Source: Cylindrotheca closterium (taxonomy: Eukaryota; Bacillariophyta; Bacillariophyceae; Bacillariales; Bacillariaceae). Taken from it: a stretch of 64,000 bases of DNA. Location: assembly GCA_933822405.4 (NCBI GenBank), contig CAKOGP040001725.1, positions 248,001 through 312,000 on the forward strand, read 5' to 3'. Position numbers and translations under genes: made by a program. Positions 1 through 9,446 of the stretch are shown here, piece by piece. The notes under the pieces were generated by a model. That model searched no databases. It was not told the origin of the DNA and saw nothing but the letters and a program-made list of their open reading frames with translations. Each line of letters opens with the position of its first letter. Positions within the stretch are counted from its first letter, which is position 1.

Positions 1-1040
1 ACGACAGTCATACTGGAATTCAAAGTCGGATTGCCAATTTGCAACGCTTGTTGAAAACTCACGATCCAGAAGTCTTTGAACATTTGCAAGAAGTTGGTAT
101 CGATGCCTCGTTCTTTGCCATTCGATGGTTGACTACGCTATTGTCAAGAGAATTTTTATTGCCGGATACCATTCGATTGTGGGATTCCATGTTTGCCAGT
201 ACACACAAGGAAAACTTTTTGCGATATGCTTGTGGTACCATGGTCATGATGATTCGGGACGATTTATTGAAAGGTGACTTTGGAAAATGTTTGCGATTGT
301 TGCAATCCTATCCACCCGGAGATGTGGATGCCATTTTGGAAACCTCCCGGAGTTTGTACATTTACGAAAGTCAAATCACGCTCGTGTGTCAACGAGCCGG
401 AGTTTCACTCCATCAAGCCTTGCAAACCATCAGTCCGCCACCAAGTATCATCATGGCCTTTGGCATGAGAGGAGGGTTGGCACCCAGAATTAGCATGGCT
501 TCGGCAACGTCACCAGGCTCAGCAACCACAGCTGCAGCACCACCTCAGGGAGGCTTGTTTGGTCGGGTCAAGAACCTTTGGAACAAGAATGTGAGTAGTC
601 AAGAAGTACACGCTCCCATTATGGCAAGTGATTCCGGTGGCAGTCAAGACAAGAACCATGACGAGGAGGCCACTTCGGTTGTCACCACCACCACGGCCAT
701 GACGGCAGCGACCGAAGCTACTGGATCGACGGCCGCTTCCAGTACTGTCCCACCGGTTTCCCGCATTTGGAATCATTATCAGACGTCTGGAACCACCACA
801 ACGACAAATGATGAGACAACAACAACAACAACGACACCACCGATACCACCAATGCGTCGTCCCATTTGGAACCGAGGTCGTAGTGCCGGAAGTGCTGGTA
901 CCGGGAATAGTAGCAACAACAATAATTATGAACCAGCAGCAAGAAGTCGGACCGAATCGTCGGATGCTGCTGTGACTGGCACTGCTACGACACGACGCAA
1001 CAAGTTTTGGAAACAAATGTCAGCGGGTACCGATGGATGA
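1..1040 (+). CDS. TBC-domain Rab GTPase-activating protein, TBC1D13-like (5' truncated)
   Basis: The frame is open from base 3 at the window edge, so the N-terminus and most of the catalytic TBC domain lie outside. What remains is the last part of a TBC domain (about 130 residues; note FAIRWLTTLLSREF and the LWDSMFAS segment), the typical end of TBC1D13-like GAPs that switch off Rab GTPases in membrane traffic. The arginine and glutamine fingers are upstream of the window and cannot be checked. After it comes a disordered tail of about 190 residues, rich in Thr, Ser and Asn, holding four short basic-Trp motifs (KNLWNK, SRIWNH, RPIWNR, NKFWKQ). It stops with TGA at 1038-1040. The family call is firm; the subfamily is less so. 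Confidence 0.8.
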   Translation, partial: DSHTGIQSRIANLQRLLKTHDPEVFEHLQEVGIDASFFAIRWLTTLLSREFLLPDTIRLWDSMFASTHKENFLRYACGTMVMMIRDDLLKGDFGKCLRLLQSYPPGDVDAILETSRSLYIYESQITLVCQRAGVSLHQALQTISPPPSIIMAFGMRGGLAPRISMASATSPGSATTAAAPPQGGLFGRVKNLWNKNVSSQEVHAPIMASDSGGSQDKNHDEEATSVVTTTTAMTAATEATGSTAASSTVPPVSRIWNHYQTSGTTTTTNDETTTTTTTPPIPPMRRPIWNRGRSAGSAGTGNSSNNNNYEPAARSRTESSDAAVTGTATTRRNKFWKQMSAGTDG

Positions 1041-1597
1041 GTCTACGCGAGCGCGTCATGAATGAATGAATGAATGCAAGAATGGATGCAAGGATGAAAT
1101 GAAAGCATGCGTATATCACTTACCAACTACTACTACTACTATCTAATAGAATCATAAAATGATGACTCACTACAAGTGAAATCAAATTACATACCCATAA
1201 CATAACACAATATATGACATGATATGATATGATATGATATGATATGGACCATTCATCATTCTGTTAAGCATGGCAGAAGCAGTATCATCATGGTGGTACG
1301 GGTAGACACGATACTGGTACGACTCAAAGAACGCTCTGTAAAATTTCCGTTGTCGTCTGCTCCCATGTCCAAATACTTAACTATTGCACCGGCACATGAC
1401 AGTTCGTTACTCCCAAAATTTTCGCTACCTAAAATTGTCGAGCGCCGGCACGCCACAACATTGGCATCCAACACAATACACCATAAACTTTGGTGTGCAC
1501 ACAGGGAACGGAAGACAGAAGGCAGCATTTGATTGATTGATTGTCTCATCCTTGTGAAGAGTACAACATAGCGACAACGACAACAACAACAACAACA
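1041..1597. other. Intergenic region, 5' flank of first DOMON gene
   Basis: No convincing gene. It holds short simple repeats (GAAT-type near 1060-1076, ACT runs near 1128, a GATAT run at 1221-1245) and an ACAAC-rich stretch at about 1575-1597 directly before the start codon, which looks like a 5' leader. The in-frame extension upstream of 1598 begins with TTG and encodes mostly threonine, so I did not take it as coding. Confidence 0.5.
1221..1245. repeat. Microsatellite (GATAT)5
   Basis: Five perfect GATAT units, preceded by a near unit GACAT. It lies in the spacer between the TBC gene and the first DOMON gene. Confidence 0.9.
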
Positions 1598-3457
1598 ATG
1601 ATGATGATGATGAAGCATCAGTATGCCACCTTCCTCATCACTCTTCTACTAGCTTCTGTAGCGCAATCGCAAGTCGAACTCTGCCGAAACACGGATTGGG
1701 TGGACGATGACGGCTGTGGTTGCGAAGAATACGATTTCAATCAAGAATGGTGCGAGTTGTATGGCGACTTTGTCTTTGAGGGTGAATCAGCGAATACCGC
1801 CTGTTGCGCCTGCGGCGGTGGTCGAACGATCTTTATCGATGCCGCCGAAACGGATCCACCCATTGTGCTTGGAGAAAAGAATTGCATTTTCAGTCCACCT
1901 GTGGAAGTGGCTCCTGGCCTTACAGTAGAGAATTGGGTGGACAATGACGAACTCACCTTTCGCATGCGGCTCACGTACGAAGGCAAATCGTGGATTGGGA
2001 TTAGTTTTGAAAATGACGGCCGTCCTGGAAAGCCCACCTTTGCCGTGATTGGCCGACAAGAAGACAATGAATCCAGCGTCAAGAAATACACGCTCAACAC
2101 CGCCAACCCGGATGCTTCGGGAGTGGTGGAAATGCCACAAGGATCTCAGACTCTGGAAGACGTCCAGTTCTTTCAAACCAACACGAGGACTGTCATGACC
2201 TTTACCAAGACCTTGAATGAGATCTTTGACATTCCCGAACAAGTGGTGACAGATCGGTCCACTTGGATCTATGCTGTCGGCCTTCCCGACAATGCTTGGA
2301 CGGGCGCCCATACGATTCACGGCAAGTTTAATCTTGCTTTGAATCCCTGTTTTACCAATCCTTGGGAAATCACCAATCCGTCCGTCAATGGCGGTTTGGT
2401 GGACGGGAATGCAGTGGACCGAAGAACCTTTTTTGGAGTGAAACCAAACAAGACTGTCTGGATTGCCCACGGGATTTCTCTGGGAATTGCCTGGGGCATT
2501 ATTGCACCATTGGGACTCGCATCCGCATTCCTGAAGCGCAAGGGTCCCTTTTGGGGCAAGGTGAACCAATTTGCCAACACTACCTTGCTGCTATTGACCT
2601 GCGCCGGCATTTTGTTGGGTGTGGTCGCCACTTATTTGGACGATCGCTCCAATCACTTGCAGACGGACCATTCCTTGTATGGGGTGGGCGTCTTTGGCGG
2701 ATTGCTCGTGTACTGCATGATGGCCTTGTACTTTGGCGCCAAGGCGACCCAAAAGGAGAAGCAAGAGGCCGAAGCCCGTGCCCGCAAAAAGGGTCCCCCC
2801 GCCCGCGTGGTCAAGCCCAAAGTACGGGAACCCGACGTCATTCTGGGCATGGGCGATGGTTTGGAGATTGTGCCGGGAGATTCTCCCCACAACCCCAAGA
2901 ACAAAAACAAGAAGAAGCAGTCCTTGTATAGCGAACCCGTGGAGCCTCCACCTTTGGAAGAAGAAGAGGAAGCAACACCCCCCGAAAAGGCTGGTTGTTT
3001 GGAATGGTTCAGCCGTTTTCTATTCTTGGCATTGATTGCCTTGGCGTACTATACTTGTCATTCCGGCATTGATTGGCAGACATTTCTGTATGGTTTGGAT
3101 TGGTCGTACTACTATTGGGGAGTTGGTGCCTTTGGAATTGTCATGATGTTGCTACTCATTCTCTTGAGCTGCTGCATGAAGGATGCTTCCAGCAAGAAAG
3201 TGGCTCCCTCCAATTCCCGATCCGCTCCAGGATCACCCGAAAGGGAGAGCGCACCGAAAGATGGCAACAATGACAAAATCACGTTTGCCAAGGGAGTCGA
3301 TGAGGATAGTTACTACACACCGAGTGGTCGGGATTCCTACGACGATACCACTACTTTGAATACAGGGCAATTGATGGAAGAAGACGACTTGGAGGACAAG
3401 GAGGCCCAACGCAGTCCCATGCGAAAGTCGTGGGCTATGGATACTTGTTGTCTGTAA
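1598..3457 (+). CDS. DOMON / cytochrome b561-type membrane protein, copy 1
   Basis: 619 residues from the ATG run at 1598, chosen because a good signal peptide follows (residues 1-25, ending VAQSQ). Order: a Cys-rich domain (about 28-76, with GCGC and ACCACGGG), a DOMON domain (about 110-250), three hydrophobic helices (about 286-310, 328-346, 360-382), a charged cytoplasmic stretch, two more helices, and an acidic tail. DOMON-b561 proteins move electrons across membranes, usually using ascorbate and often reducing ferric iron. Of the four heme-ligand histidines expected in the b561 core, His291 and His358 are visible. The position expected after the W-x-x-x motif is Asn323 (WGKVNQ). Tandem paralogue of the next gene. 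The exact redox role is unknown. Confidence 0.8.
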   Translation: MMMMMKHQYATFLITLLLASVAQSQVELCRNTDWVDDDGCGCEEYDFNQEWCELYGDFVFEGESANTACCACGGGRTIFIDAAETDPPIVLGEKNCIFSPPVEVAPGLTVENWVDNDELTFRMRLTYEGKSWIGISFENDGRPGKPTFAVIGRQEDNESSVKKYTLNTANPDASGVVEMPQGSQTLEDVQFFQTNTRTVMTFTKTLNEIFDIPEQVVTDRSTWIYAVGLPDNAWTGAHTIHGKFNLALNPCFTNPWEITNPSVNGGLVDGNAVDRRTFFGVKPNKTVWIAHGISLGIAWGIIAPLGLASAFLKRKGPFWGKVNQFANTTLLLLTCAGILLGVVATYLDDRSNHLQTDHSLYGVGVFGGLLVYCMMALYFGAKATQKEKQEAEARARKKGPPARVVKPKVREPDVILGMGDGLEIVPGDSPHNPKNKNKKKQSLYSEPVEPPPLEEEEEATPPEKAGCLEWFSRFLFLALIALAYYTCHSGIDWQTFLYGLDWSYYYWGVGAFGIVMMLLLILLSCCMKDASSKKVAPSNSRSAPGSPERESAPKDGNNDKITFAKGVDEDSYYTPSGRDSYDDTTTLNTGQLMEEDDLEDKEAQRSPMRKSWAMDTCCL

Positions 3458-4055
3458 AATGCAAGATGTATTGGAATCAAGATAGATGAAGAATGGCTTC
3501 TGATTATTTGATTGATTCCTTCCTTCAAGAAGGAAAGCAATGCATCGTATTTGTTGTAGTGACAATGTATAATAATATTCTAAATTGCTTTTAAAATAAT
3601 TCAAACCAACTATAACTATTCAATCAATCAATCCCAAATTTTAAACCAGAGTACCAGGTACCAGTAGTAGAAGGCGTCTCCCATTGTCTCATGAGAACCA
3701 CATGCGTTTTGAGGTTTTACTCTCATCCGAGTGGAGAGGTGCATTGGTTCGGAAGTTATATATAGATGAATGAATCGTGCAATTTTCGTCGCACCTTTTT
3801 GCGCGTGCAGGCCAATATTACAAAGTCCTAATTACTGAATACATTTGGTATTCAACGACATGTCATTTGAATCAAATTACTCCAAAAATTGGCGGTCCCA
3901 GATTTTCAATTTTTGGAATCTAATCCATGCAGTCAACTTTTGGTTCGATCAATCAATGCGCAATGCAATGATAATAATAATAAAAGGGGCATTCATTCAT
4001 CATACCCATACATAGGAACGAATACGACAACATATCAAATATACACACACCGACA
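3458..4055. other. Intergenic spacer between tandem DOMON genes
   Basis: AT-rich, no coding signal. It has a TATATATA stretch near 3758 and a GTACCAGGTACC-type motif near 3651-3662. It probably contains the 3' UTR of copy 1 and the promoter of copy 2. Confidence 0.5.
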
Positions 4056-6089
4056 ATGACAATAATATACCGTCGACTAATGCTACTGCTGTTAGCAACA
4101 GCAACAATAACAAGAGTACAAGCCCAAGTAGCGCTCTGCCGAAACACGGATTGGATCGACGAAGATGGCTGTGGGTGCGACGAATACGATTTCAATCAAG
4201 AATGGTGCGATCTGTATGGCGAGTTTGTCTTTGAGGGGGAATCGGCCAATACCGCCTGCTGTGCGTGTGGAGGGGGTCGCATCGTGGCCGTAGACACGGT
4301 CCAAACCGATCCTCCCATCATCTTGGGACAAAAGAATTGCATTCTGAGTCCGCCCATTGAAATCGCGCCCGGTTTGACGGTCGAGAATTGGATTGACAAC
4401 GACAGTTTGCTGTTTCGAATGCGAATTGTCTACGAGGGTGAAGCATGGATTGGGATTAGTTTTGAGAACGATGGACGGCCTGGAAAACCTCCTTATGCTG
4501 TTATTGGGAAATTGGACGATGAAGCCACTGGAAGGACGAGTGTCAAGAAGTACTTGCTCAACAATGCCAATCCGGATGCTTCGGGAGTGGTGGAAATGCC
4601 ACGAGGCTCGCAAACTTTGGAGGATGCCGAGTTTTTGCAGACGACTTCTGGAAAGACGGTCATGACCTTTACCAAGCCGACCAATGATGTCTTTGACAGT
4701 CCTCCACAGGTGGTCACGGATCGAAGTACCTGGATCTTTGCCGTCGGCAATGCCAACAATGCCTGGACTGGTGCCCATACCATTACGGGGAAATTCAACA
4801 TTGCCCTGACGCCCTGTTTTACGAATCCTTGGGAAATTACCAATCCTTCCGTCAATGGAGGCTTGGTCGATACCAATGCGCGACGGAGCTTTTTGGGAGA
4901 CAAGCCCAACCGGGGAATCTGGATCGTCCACGGGATTGCTCTAGTCATTGCCTGGGGGATCATTGCACCGCTGGGACTCGCTACCACGTTCCTAAAACGC
5001 AAGGGCCCCAAATGGGCAAAGGTGAATCAATTTTGCAACACCAGTACCCTGCTCACGACCTGTGCTGGCATTTTGTTGGGTGTCGTGGCCACTTATCTAG
5101 ACGACCGGGCCACGCATTTGCAGACATCCCATGCCTATTATGGAGTGGGCGTCTTTGGTGGATTTTTAATGTATTGCCTGTTGGCACTCTACTTTGGGGC
5201 CTTGGCGACCCAACACGAAAAGGAGGCGGCCGTACGGCGGGGGCGCAAACGGGCCTCCCGGGATGCGACGGTACCACGAGCCCGCAACCAAAGGCAAGGG
5301 GGCGGCGACGGCGACGGCGGCGACGCAGATGTCATTTTGGGCATGGGCAATGACATGGAGGTGCTGCCGGGGGGTTCTCCGCACAATCCACGCAATCCGT
5401 ATGGATTTTCCAATTGGAATGACAATGATTTGGACGACGACGACGACGACGAGCCACCCAAAAAGGCCAGTGGCTTGGAATGGTTCAGTCGCTTCTTGTT
5501 TTTGGTATGCATTGGAGTTGCCTACTACACTTGTCAAACGGGATTGGATTGGCAATTCTTACATTTTGATTTGGATTGGGAGCAATATTATTGGGGTTTG
5601 GGTGCCGTGGGGGCTGTCATTTTGGTGTTATTATTGCCATTGAATGCGTGTCTCCAGGACAATGGCAGTAGTGGCGGTGGTGGTGGTAGTCGTGTCGGCG
5701 TAATAGAGCAGTATCAGAAGCAATCCTCGTCATCAGCCTATTATGGTAGTCCCAAAAGCGTGGCGCTGGGTGCCCAAGATTCCATGCAGGGATCCGTGAT
5801 GGAACAACAGATGCCCAACGATTACAACCCATACGAGGCACCCTTTTTCCCAAAGGCAGTGGAGGAAGATACCTTTTATCCACCGTTTGATCACAATCGG
5901 TCAGACGCCGATGATTCCATCTTGGCGGAGCCCCGAAAGACCGTCAATCATTATGGCAACAATACGAATCCTATGATAGATGTGAATAATAGCACCAATG
6001 CTAATGGTCAGCTCCAATACTTGGAGGACGAGGACGCACAACGAAGTCCTATGCACAAGTCATGGGACCTTGATTGTTGTCAACTGTAA
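4056..6089 (+). CDS. DOMON / cytochrome b561-type membrane protein, copy 2
   Basis: 677 residues, intronless, with a signal peptide (about 1-23). Same plan as the upstream copy: Cys-rich domain, DOMON domain, three helices, a long charged insert, two helices and an acidic tail. The extracellular part and helices are very close to copy 1, while the cytoplasmic linker is longer and diverged (Gly, Asp and Ser runs). The b561 helix histidines are VHG and SHAYYG; the second site is again Asn (WAKVNQ), and the last helix has YYTCQTG where copy 1 has YYTCHSG. The last 16 or so residues resemble copy 1 (DAQRSPM-KSW, then CC near the end), although the sequence just before them does not. A tandem duplication is clear. 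Electron transfer is inferred from the family. Confidence 0.8.
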   Translation: MTIIYRRLMLLLLATATITRVQAQVALCRNTDWIDEDGCGCDEYDFNQEWCDLYGEFVFEGESANTACCACGGGRIVAVDTVQTDPPIILGQKNCILSPPIEIAPGLTVENWIDNDSLLFRMRIVYEGEAWIGISFENDGRPGKPPYAVIGKLDDEATGRTSVKKYLLNNANPDASGVVEMPRGSQTLEDAEFLQTTSGKTVMTFTKPTNDVFDSPPQVVTDRSTWIFAVGNANNAWTGAHTITGKFNIALTPCFTNPWEITNPSVNGGLVDTNARRSFLGDKPNRGIWIVHGIALVIAWGIIAPLGLATTFLKRKGPKWAKVNQFCNTSTLLTTCAGILLGVVATYLDDRATHLQTSHAYYGVGVFGGFLMYCLLALYFGALATQHEKEAAVRRGRKRASRDATVPRARNQRQGGGDGDGGDADVILGMGNDMEVLPGGSPHNPRNPYGFSNWNDNDLDDDDDDEPPKKASGLEWFSRFLFLVCIGVAYYTCQTGLDWQFLHFDLDWEQYYWGLGAVGAVILVLLLPLNACLQDNGSSGGGGGSRVGVIEQYQKQSSSSAYYGSPKSVALGAQDSMQGSVMEQQMPNDYNPYEAPFFPKAVEEDTFYPPFDHNRSDADDSILAEPRKTVNHYGNNTNPMIDVNNSTNANGQLQYLEDEDAQRSPMHKSWDLDCCQL

Positions 6090-6269
6090 AATTAATTAAA
6101 CCACGGGATCATTCAACAAGTCACGATTGTTCAATATAAAATTATGTTATATGTATAATAATACAGTTGAATTACTTTTGCGCGCTTTCTCTGCGGTTCT
6201 AGCTAGCCAGTAGTGTTGGCCTTTTTAATATTGTATAAAAACATACAGGATATGTATGACACAGCCCGT

Positions 6270-8018
6270 TCATCGGCGGCACGCCATGACATAGACTGCA
6301 TTTTTCACCATGTGCACACAATGCTTTCGCAAGTCGGATTCTTGCGTCTTGACGATTTCAAAACCAAATTCGGAAGCCAACTCTTGAATGTAGCCAGCTT
6401 CGTGTGCATATCGTGCACAGGACTGCAGCACCAGCCGAAACTTCTTTTCCTTATTTTCATCACAGCTAGCTGCTGCTTCTATTCCTCTTCCATCTTCTTC
6501 CTTTTTCTCTTCTCCAACCTGGTCAACTTCCGGAACCAGCAATGGCGCATCATCAAAATCAATCGTCTCGGCCGAAAATGCAAAAATACCGTCGGGATTG
6601 AGACTGGTGCGGACACTGGCAAAGACTCCACGAATGTCTTGAATGAAGGCAAATACATTGGAAGCAAAGACCAGGTCAAATTTGGAATTGGCATCCTGAA
6701 TGGCAGTTTCAATGTCTCCCACCAAAAGGTTGTCGTAACAACCTCGGAGTTTGGCCCGATCAATCATTTCGGGAGAAATGTCGACTCCTGTCAACCGTGT
6801 GACGCAATCCCGAAAGGCCAAACCAGAACATCCACTGCCACAGCCCAAATCGGCTCCCTCCTTGGCAAAGGGCAGCTGTATTGACGATGAGCCATCTGCT
6901 TGCTGTTGTTGTTGTTGTTGTTCTCGAAAATATTCGTCGACTTGATTTCGCAGCAGAGTGGGAGCATTGAAACCCGATTGGGCTTCTGGACATCCACCAC
7001 AGGTTTGTTTGGGCATGTTATTCGATACCAATCCCCGACCTTGTAGCTCGACTTCATGGCAATCGTGTATTTCGGAATATCCCCAACCATTGTCAAACAT
7101 TAACAGTTCTCCCTTTTTGAATTCTCTCCACCGTTCGTTGCTCGTCAAGGGTGCCGTAGCAATGACCGCCACTCGGTCGTTGGGGTTGGTGCATACTGTA
7201 AAGTCTACTGCATAATCGACATCCTTCAATTGGGCCGTCGCAAATGGAGGTCTCCGAATGGTGAAAAAGAGTCCATTCCAAACTTTGGAACCTGGGCGTT
7301 TTCCAGGCCAACTGTACGCAAATTGTGTAAACTTTCCACACCCTAGCAAAAAATTCAGAATAGTCTCGTCTTCTTCCCCTTCCACAATTTCCGCACACAA
7401 TCGTTGAATGGTTTCGTACAGATTCGGCAAGGTAGGCAAGGATGCAAACTCGGCCCGCAAGGCATTCAAAATGGCACAAAACACAGCTTCGGAATCCGTC
7501 TCTCCCACTGGAAAGTAAAAGAGTTCTTTGCAGCGTCCCAATCGAGGATAATCCTGAAATTTCTTGCCCGTAAACTTTGGAACTTCACCATTGTGGGCAA
7601 AGCACCATTGGATTCCCCACATTTCTCGCTGAAAGGGATGCACGTTTTCCAAACTGACGGTTCCTTGGGTCGCATACCGAATGTGGGCCATCATGTTTAG
7701 GGTCTGAATGGGATATCCAGAAACAAATTCGGCAATCCGTGATTTGGCCGCTGGCAGTGGATCGTGAAAGGTCCGCAGGCCTCGTCCTTCGTATATGGCC
7801 AATCCCCAACCATGTTCATGCTATCATAATTTAAAAAAAAGATATAATAAGGGTTGCGTACATGTTTTTTGTGAGACATGATATTGTTGGATAAATCGTA
7901 TTCCCTTTACTAGTGCAATACTCACCTTATCCGTCTCACCACCTCGTTTGGCAAACCCCTTGAAGGAAAACGTAAAATCCGTGGGGGTGTTGCAGTTCAT
8001 TCCCATGAGTTGACACAT
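6270..8018 (-). CDS. Class II glutamine amidotransferase (YafJ-like) fused to a SAM methyltransferase
   Basis: Two exons, 8018..7926 and 7820..6270, with a 105-bp intron (GTGAGT donor at 7925, TAG acceptor at 7821). Joined, they give 547 residues. Exon 1 starts MCQLMGMN, so Cys2 is the N-terminal nucleophile of a class II amidotransferase, and the splice restores the motif HEHGWGLAIYEG. AHIRYATQG, ENVHPF and FAHNGEV complete the YafJ/EgtC-type domain (residues 1 to about 280). After a linker a class I methyltransferase follows (about 320-545), with the SAM motif DLGCGSGCSG, acidic GVDISPEM and FDLVFASNV. The Gln run in between is low complexity. The amidotransferase would release ammonia from a gamma-glutamyl substrate and the second domain would methylate an unknown acceptor. 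Both domains are firm; the joint function is unknown. Confidence 0.85.
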
Positions 8019-8376
8019 GATATTGCGTTGATGTTCGTTCTTCCGGAACTTATGCGGTATTTCAATTCAATAGATGAAAATACAACAAAAATGGAAGGAG
8101 AGTGTCTTGGGATATCGCTCAGTGGTTTGACGCTGAGGATTGCGACTGGAGGAGATAAAGGTGCAATGGGAGTCTACCTCTAAAAGATGAATACTAAGTA
8201 GGATCGGCGGAATTTATTCTCGGCACTTTTGAAACATACTTTGAGCAGATGAGAGTGTTCTTTTTCAGTGGTGAGGTGTCGATGATAGCCGATGGATTAG
8301 AGCGCAAGCACGTCCCACGTTTGCAGTTGGTTGGCGGAAACGATGTCGCACAAACGGTCACACTAACAGATTATAT

Positions 8377-8394
8377 GCATGTGACGTCACATGC
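8377..8394. promoter_or_regulatory. 18-bp perfect palindrome with TGACGTCA core
   Basis: GCATGTGACGTCACATGC is its own reverse complement. The core TGACGTCA (8382-8389) is the CRE/bZIP site; TGACGT-type elements act as CO2/cAMP-response elements in a diatom carbonic anhydrase promoter. It lies in a divergent promoter, 98 bp before the start at 8492 and 359 bp before the start at 8018, so it could serve either gene. Binding is inferred. Confidence 0.55.
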
Positions 8395-8491
8395 CTGATG
8401 GATTTTTTATGATTCTCCTTCAAGGCGGATATCTTTGCCCCTGTATCCATTTTATATTTCTCTTCATCAGAGAGGAACCTTAGATATAAGA

Positions 8492-9115
8492 ATGATGATG
8501 GGAATATCTTTCATTCAAGTTACAGTGGTAGCCTTTGTTTTCTTCTTGAGCATTGCCACTCGTGGTGTCGATTCATCCTTTATTATAGAGCCATCATCAT
8601 ATCATACCTCCCGACAACAATCATCTTCCACATGGCAGCTGATGCCTCGGATTAATTACCCCAAAGTTGGTAGTAGCATGGAGGAGAACGTCTCAATATC
8701 AGCACGGTCCAGCATTTCTCTTTGCGCTGCAAAAGGAACGAATGACAACAAGCCAGCCAAGAAGAAGCCAATGGTGGGCTACAACGACGACGCCTTTGGA
8801 TTAATTTTCTTGACGGGAGGAATCTTGTCCCAAGACGCAGATTTTGTCGTTACCTTTGTGGCACTATCGGCTATTGCAGCCATTGCCAGCAATGCTTCTC
8901 AAGAAATCAATGATACCCGATTACCAGGATTGGTGGCCATGGCAACCTTGCCATTGACGCCGGTTGTGACCTATTTGCATGCCGCCATTATGATGGCAGA
9001 CGATGGACAAGGTGGCAGTATAGTATGGACGGCTCCTCAGCCAATCGAAATTGGACTCTGCTTTGTTAGTCTGGCATGGTCGTATGCTAAGTGGACTCAG
9101 GAGCAAAATCAATGA
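8492..9115 (+). CDS. Small putative plastid membrane protein
   Basis: 207 residues from ATG 8492. An in-frame extension from 8435 begins with TTG and would sit before the signal peptide, so it was rejected. Residues 1-30 form a strong signal peptide ending VDSSF, followed by a Ser/Thr-rich, acid-poor stretch, which fits a plastid presequence. The mature part begins near KKPMVGYNDD. It has two or three hydrophobic segments (about 105-135, 145-170, 180-198) and no catalytic motif I recognise. It is divergently transcribed from the amidotransferase fusion. Function unknown; plastid location is inferred. Confidence 0.7.
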   Translation: MMMGISFIQVTVVAFVFFLSIATRGVDSSFIIEPSSYHTSRQQSSSTWQLMPRINYPKVGSSMEENVSISARSSISLCAAKGTNDNKPAKKKPMVGYNDDAFGLIFLTGGILSQDADFVVTFVALSAIAAIASNASQEINDTRLPGLVAMATLPLTPVVTYLHAAIMMADDGQGGSIVWTAPQPIEIGLCFVSLAWSYAKWTQEQNQ

Positions 9116-9446
9116 ATCGATGAATGGATAATAAAATCGTCATCGATCTGCATAATGCATGAACCCTTGGAAGCATCGCCAATTCGACGATTTATTGTTC
9201 CAATTTGCCTAATCCATACACAACCGAACAATACAGATTCGGCATGGTAGTCGAGATTTAAAATGATACGGACAAGACCGACTTTTCCTTGCAATGCATG
9301 GCAAGTCAATTGACCGACCAAAAAGGATGACAGGGGTGCTGATTCATGATGTCAGTGTGATTGGTGAAGTGGAAATGATCAATCGATGCCTTTTTCAGGC
9401 TGGTAGCGGTCAATTTCTAATATTAGAAAGTCTATTCGAATATTTC
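9116..9446. other. Short convergent intergenic region
   Basis: The space between two 3' ends. I see nothing beyond AT-rich UTR-like sequence. Confidence 0.5.

Noticed and set aside
1787..2569. Long minus-strand ORF (260 codons) inside DOMON copy 1
   Set aside because: Antisense shadow of a gene with a clear domain and signal peptide; the same shadow appears in copy 2 (4092-4931).
6213..6884. Plus-strand ORF of 223 codons
   Set aside because: Antisense to the methyltransferase domain and no recognisable content.
7821..7925. Possible frameshift between the Cys2 segment and the rest of the amidotransferase
   Set aside because: Good donor and acceptor sites, in-frame join and restored HEHGWG motif show an intron.
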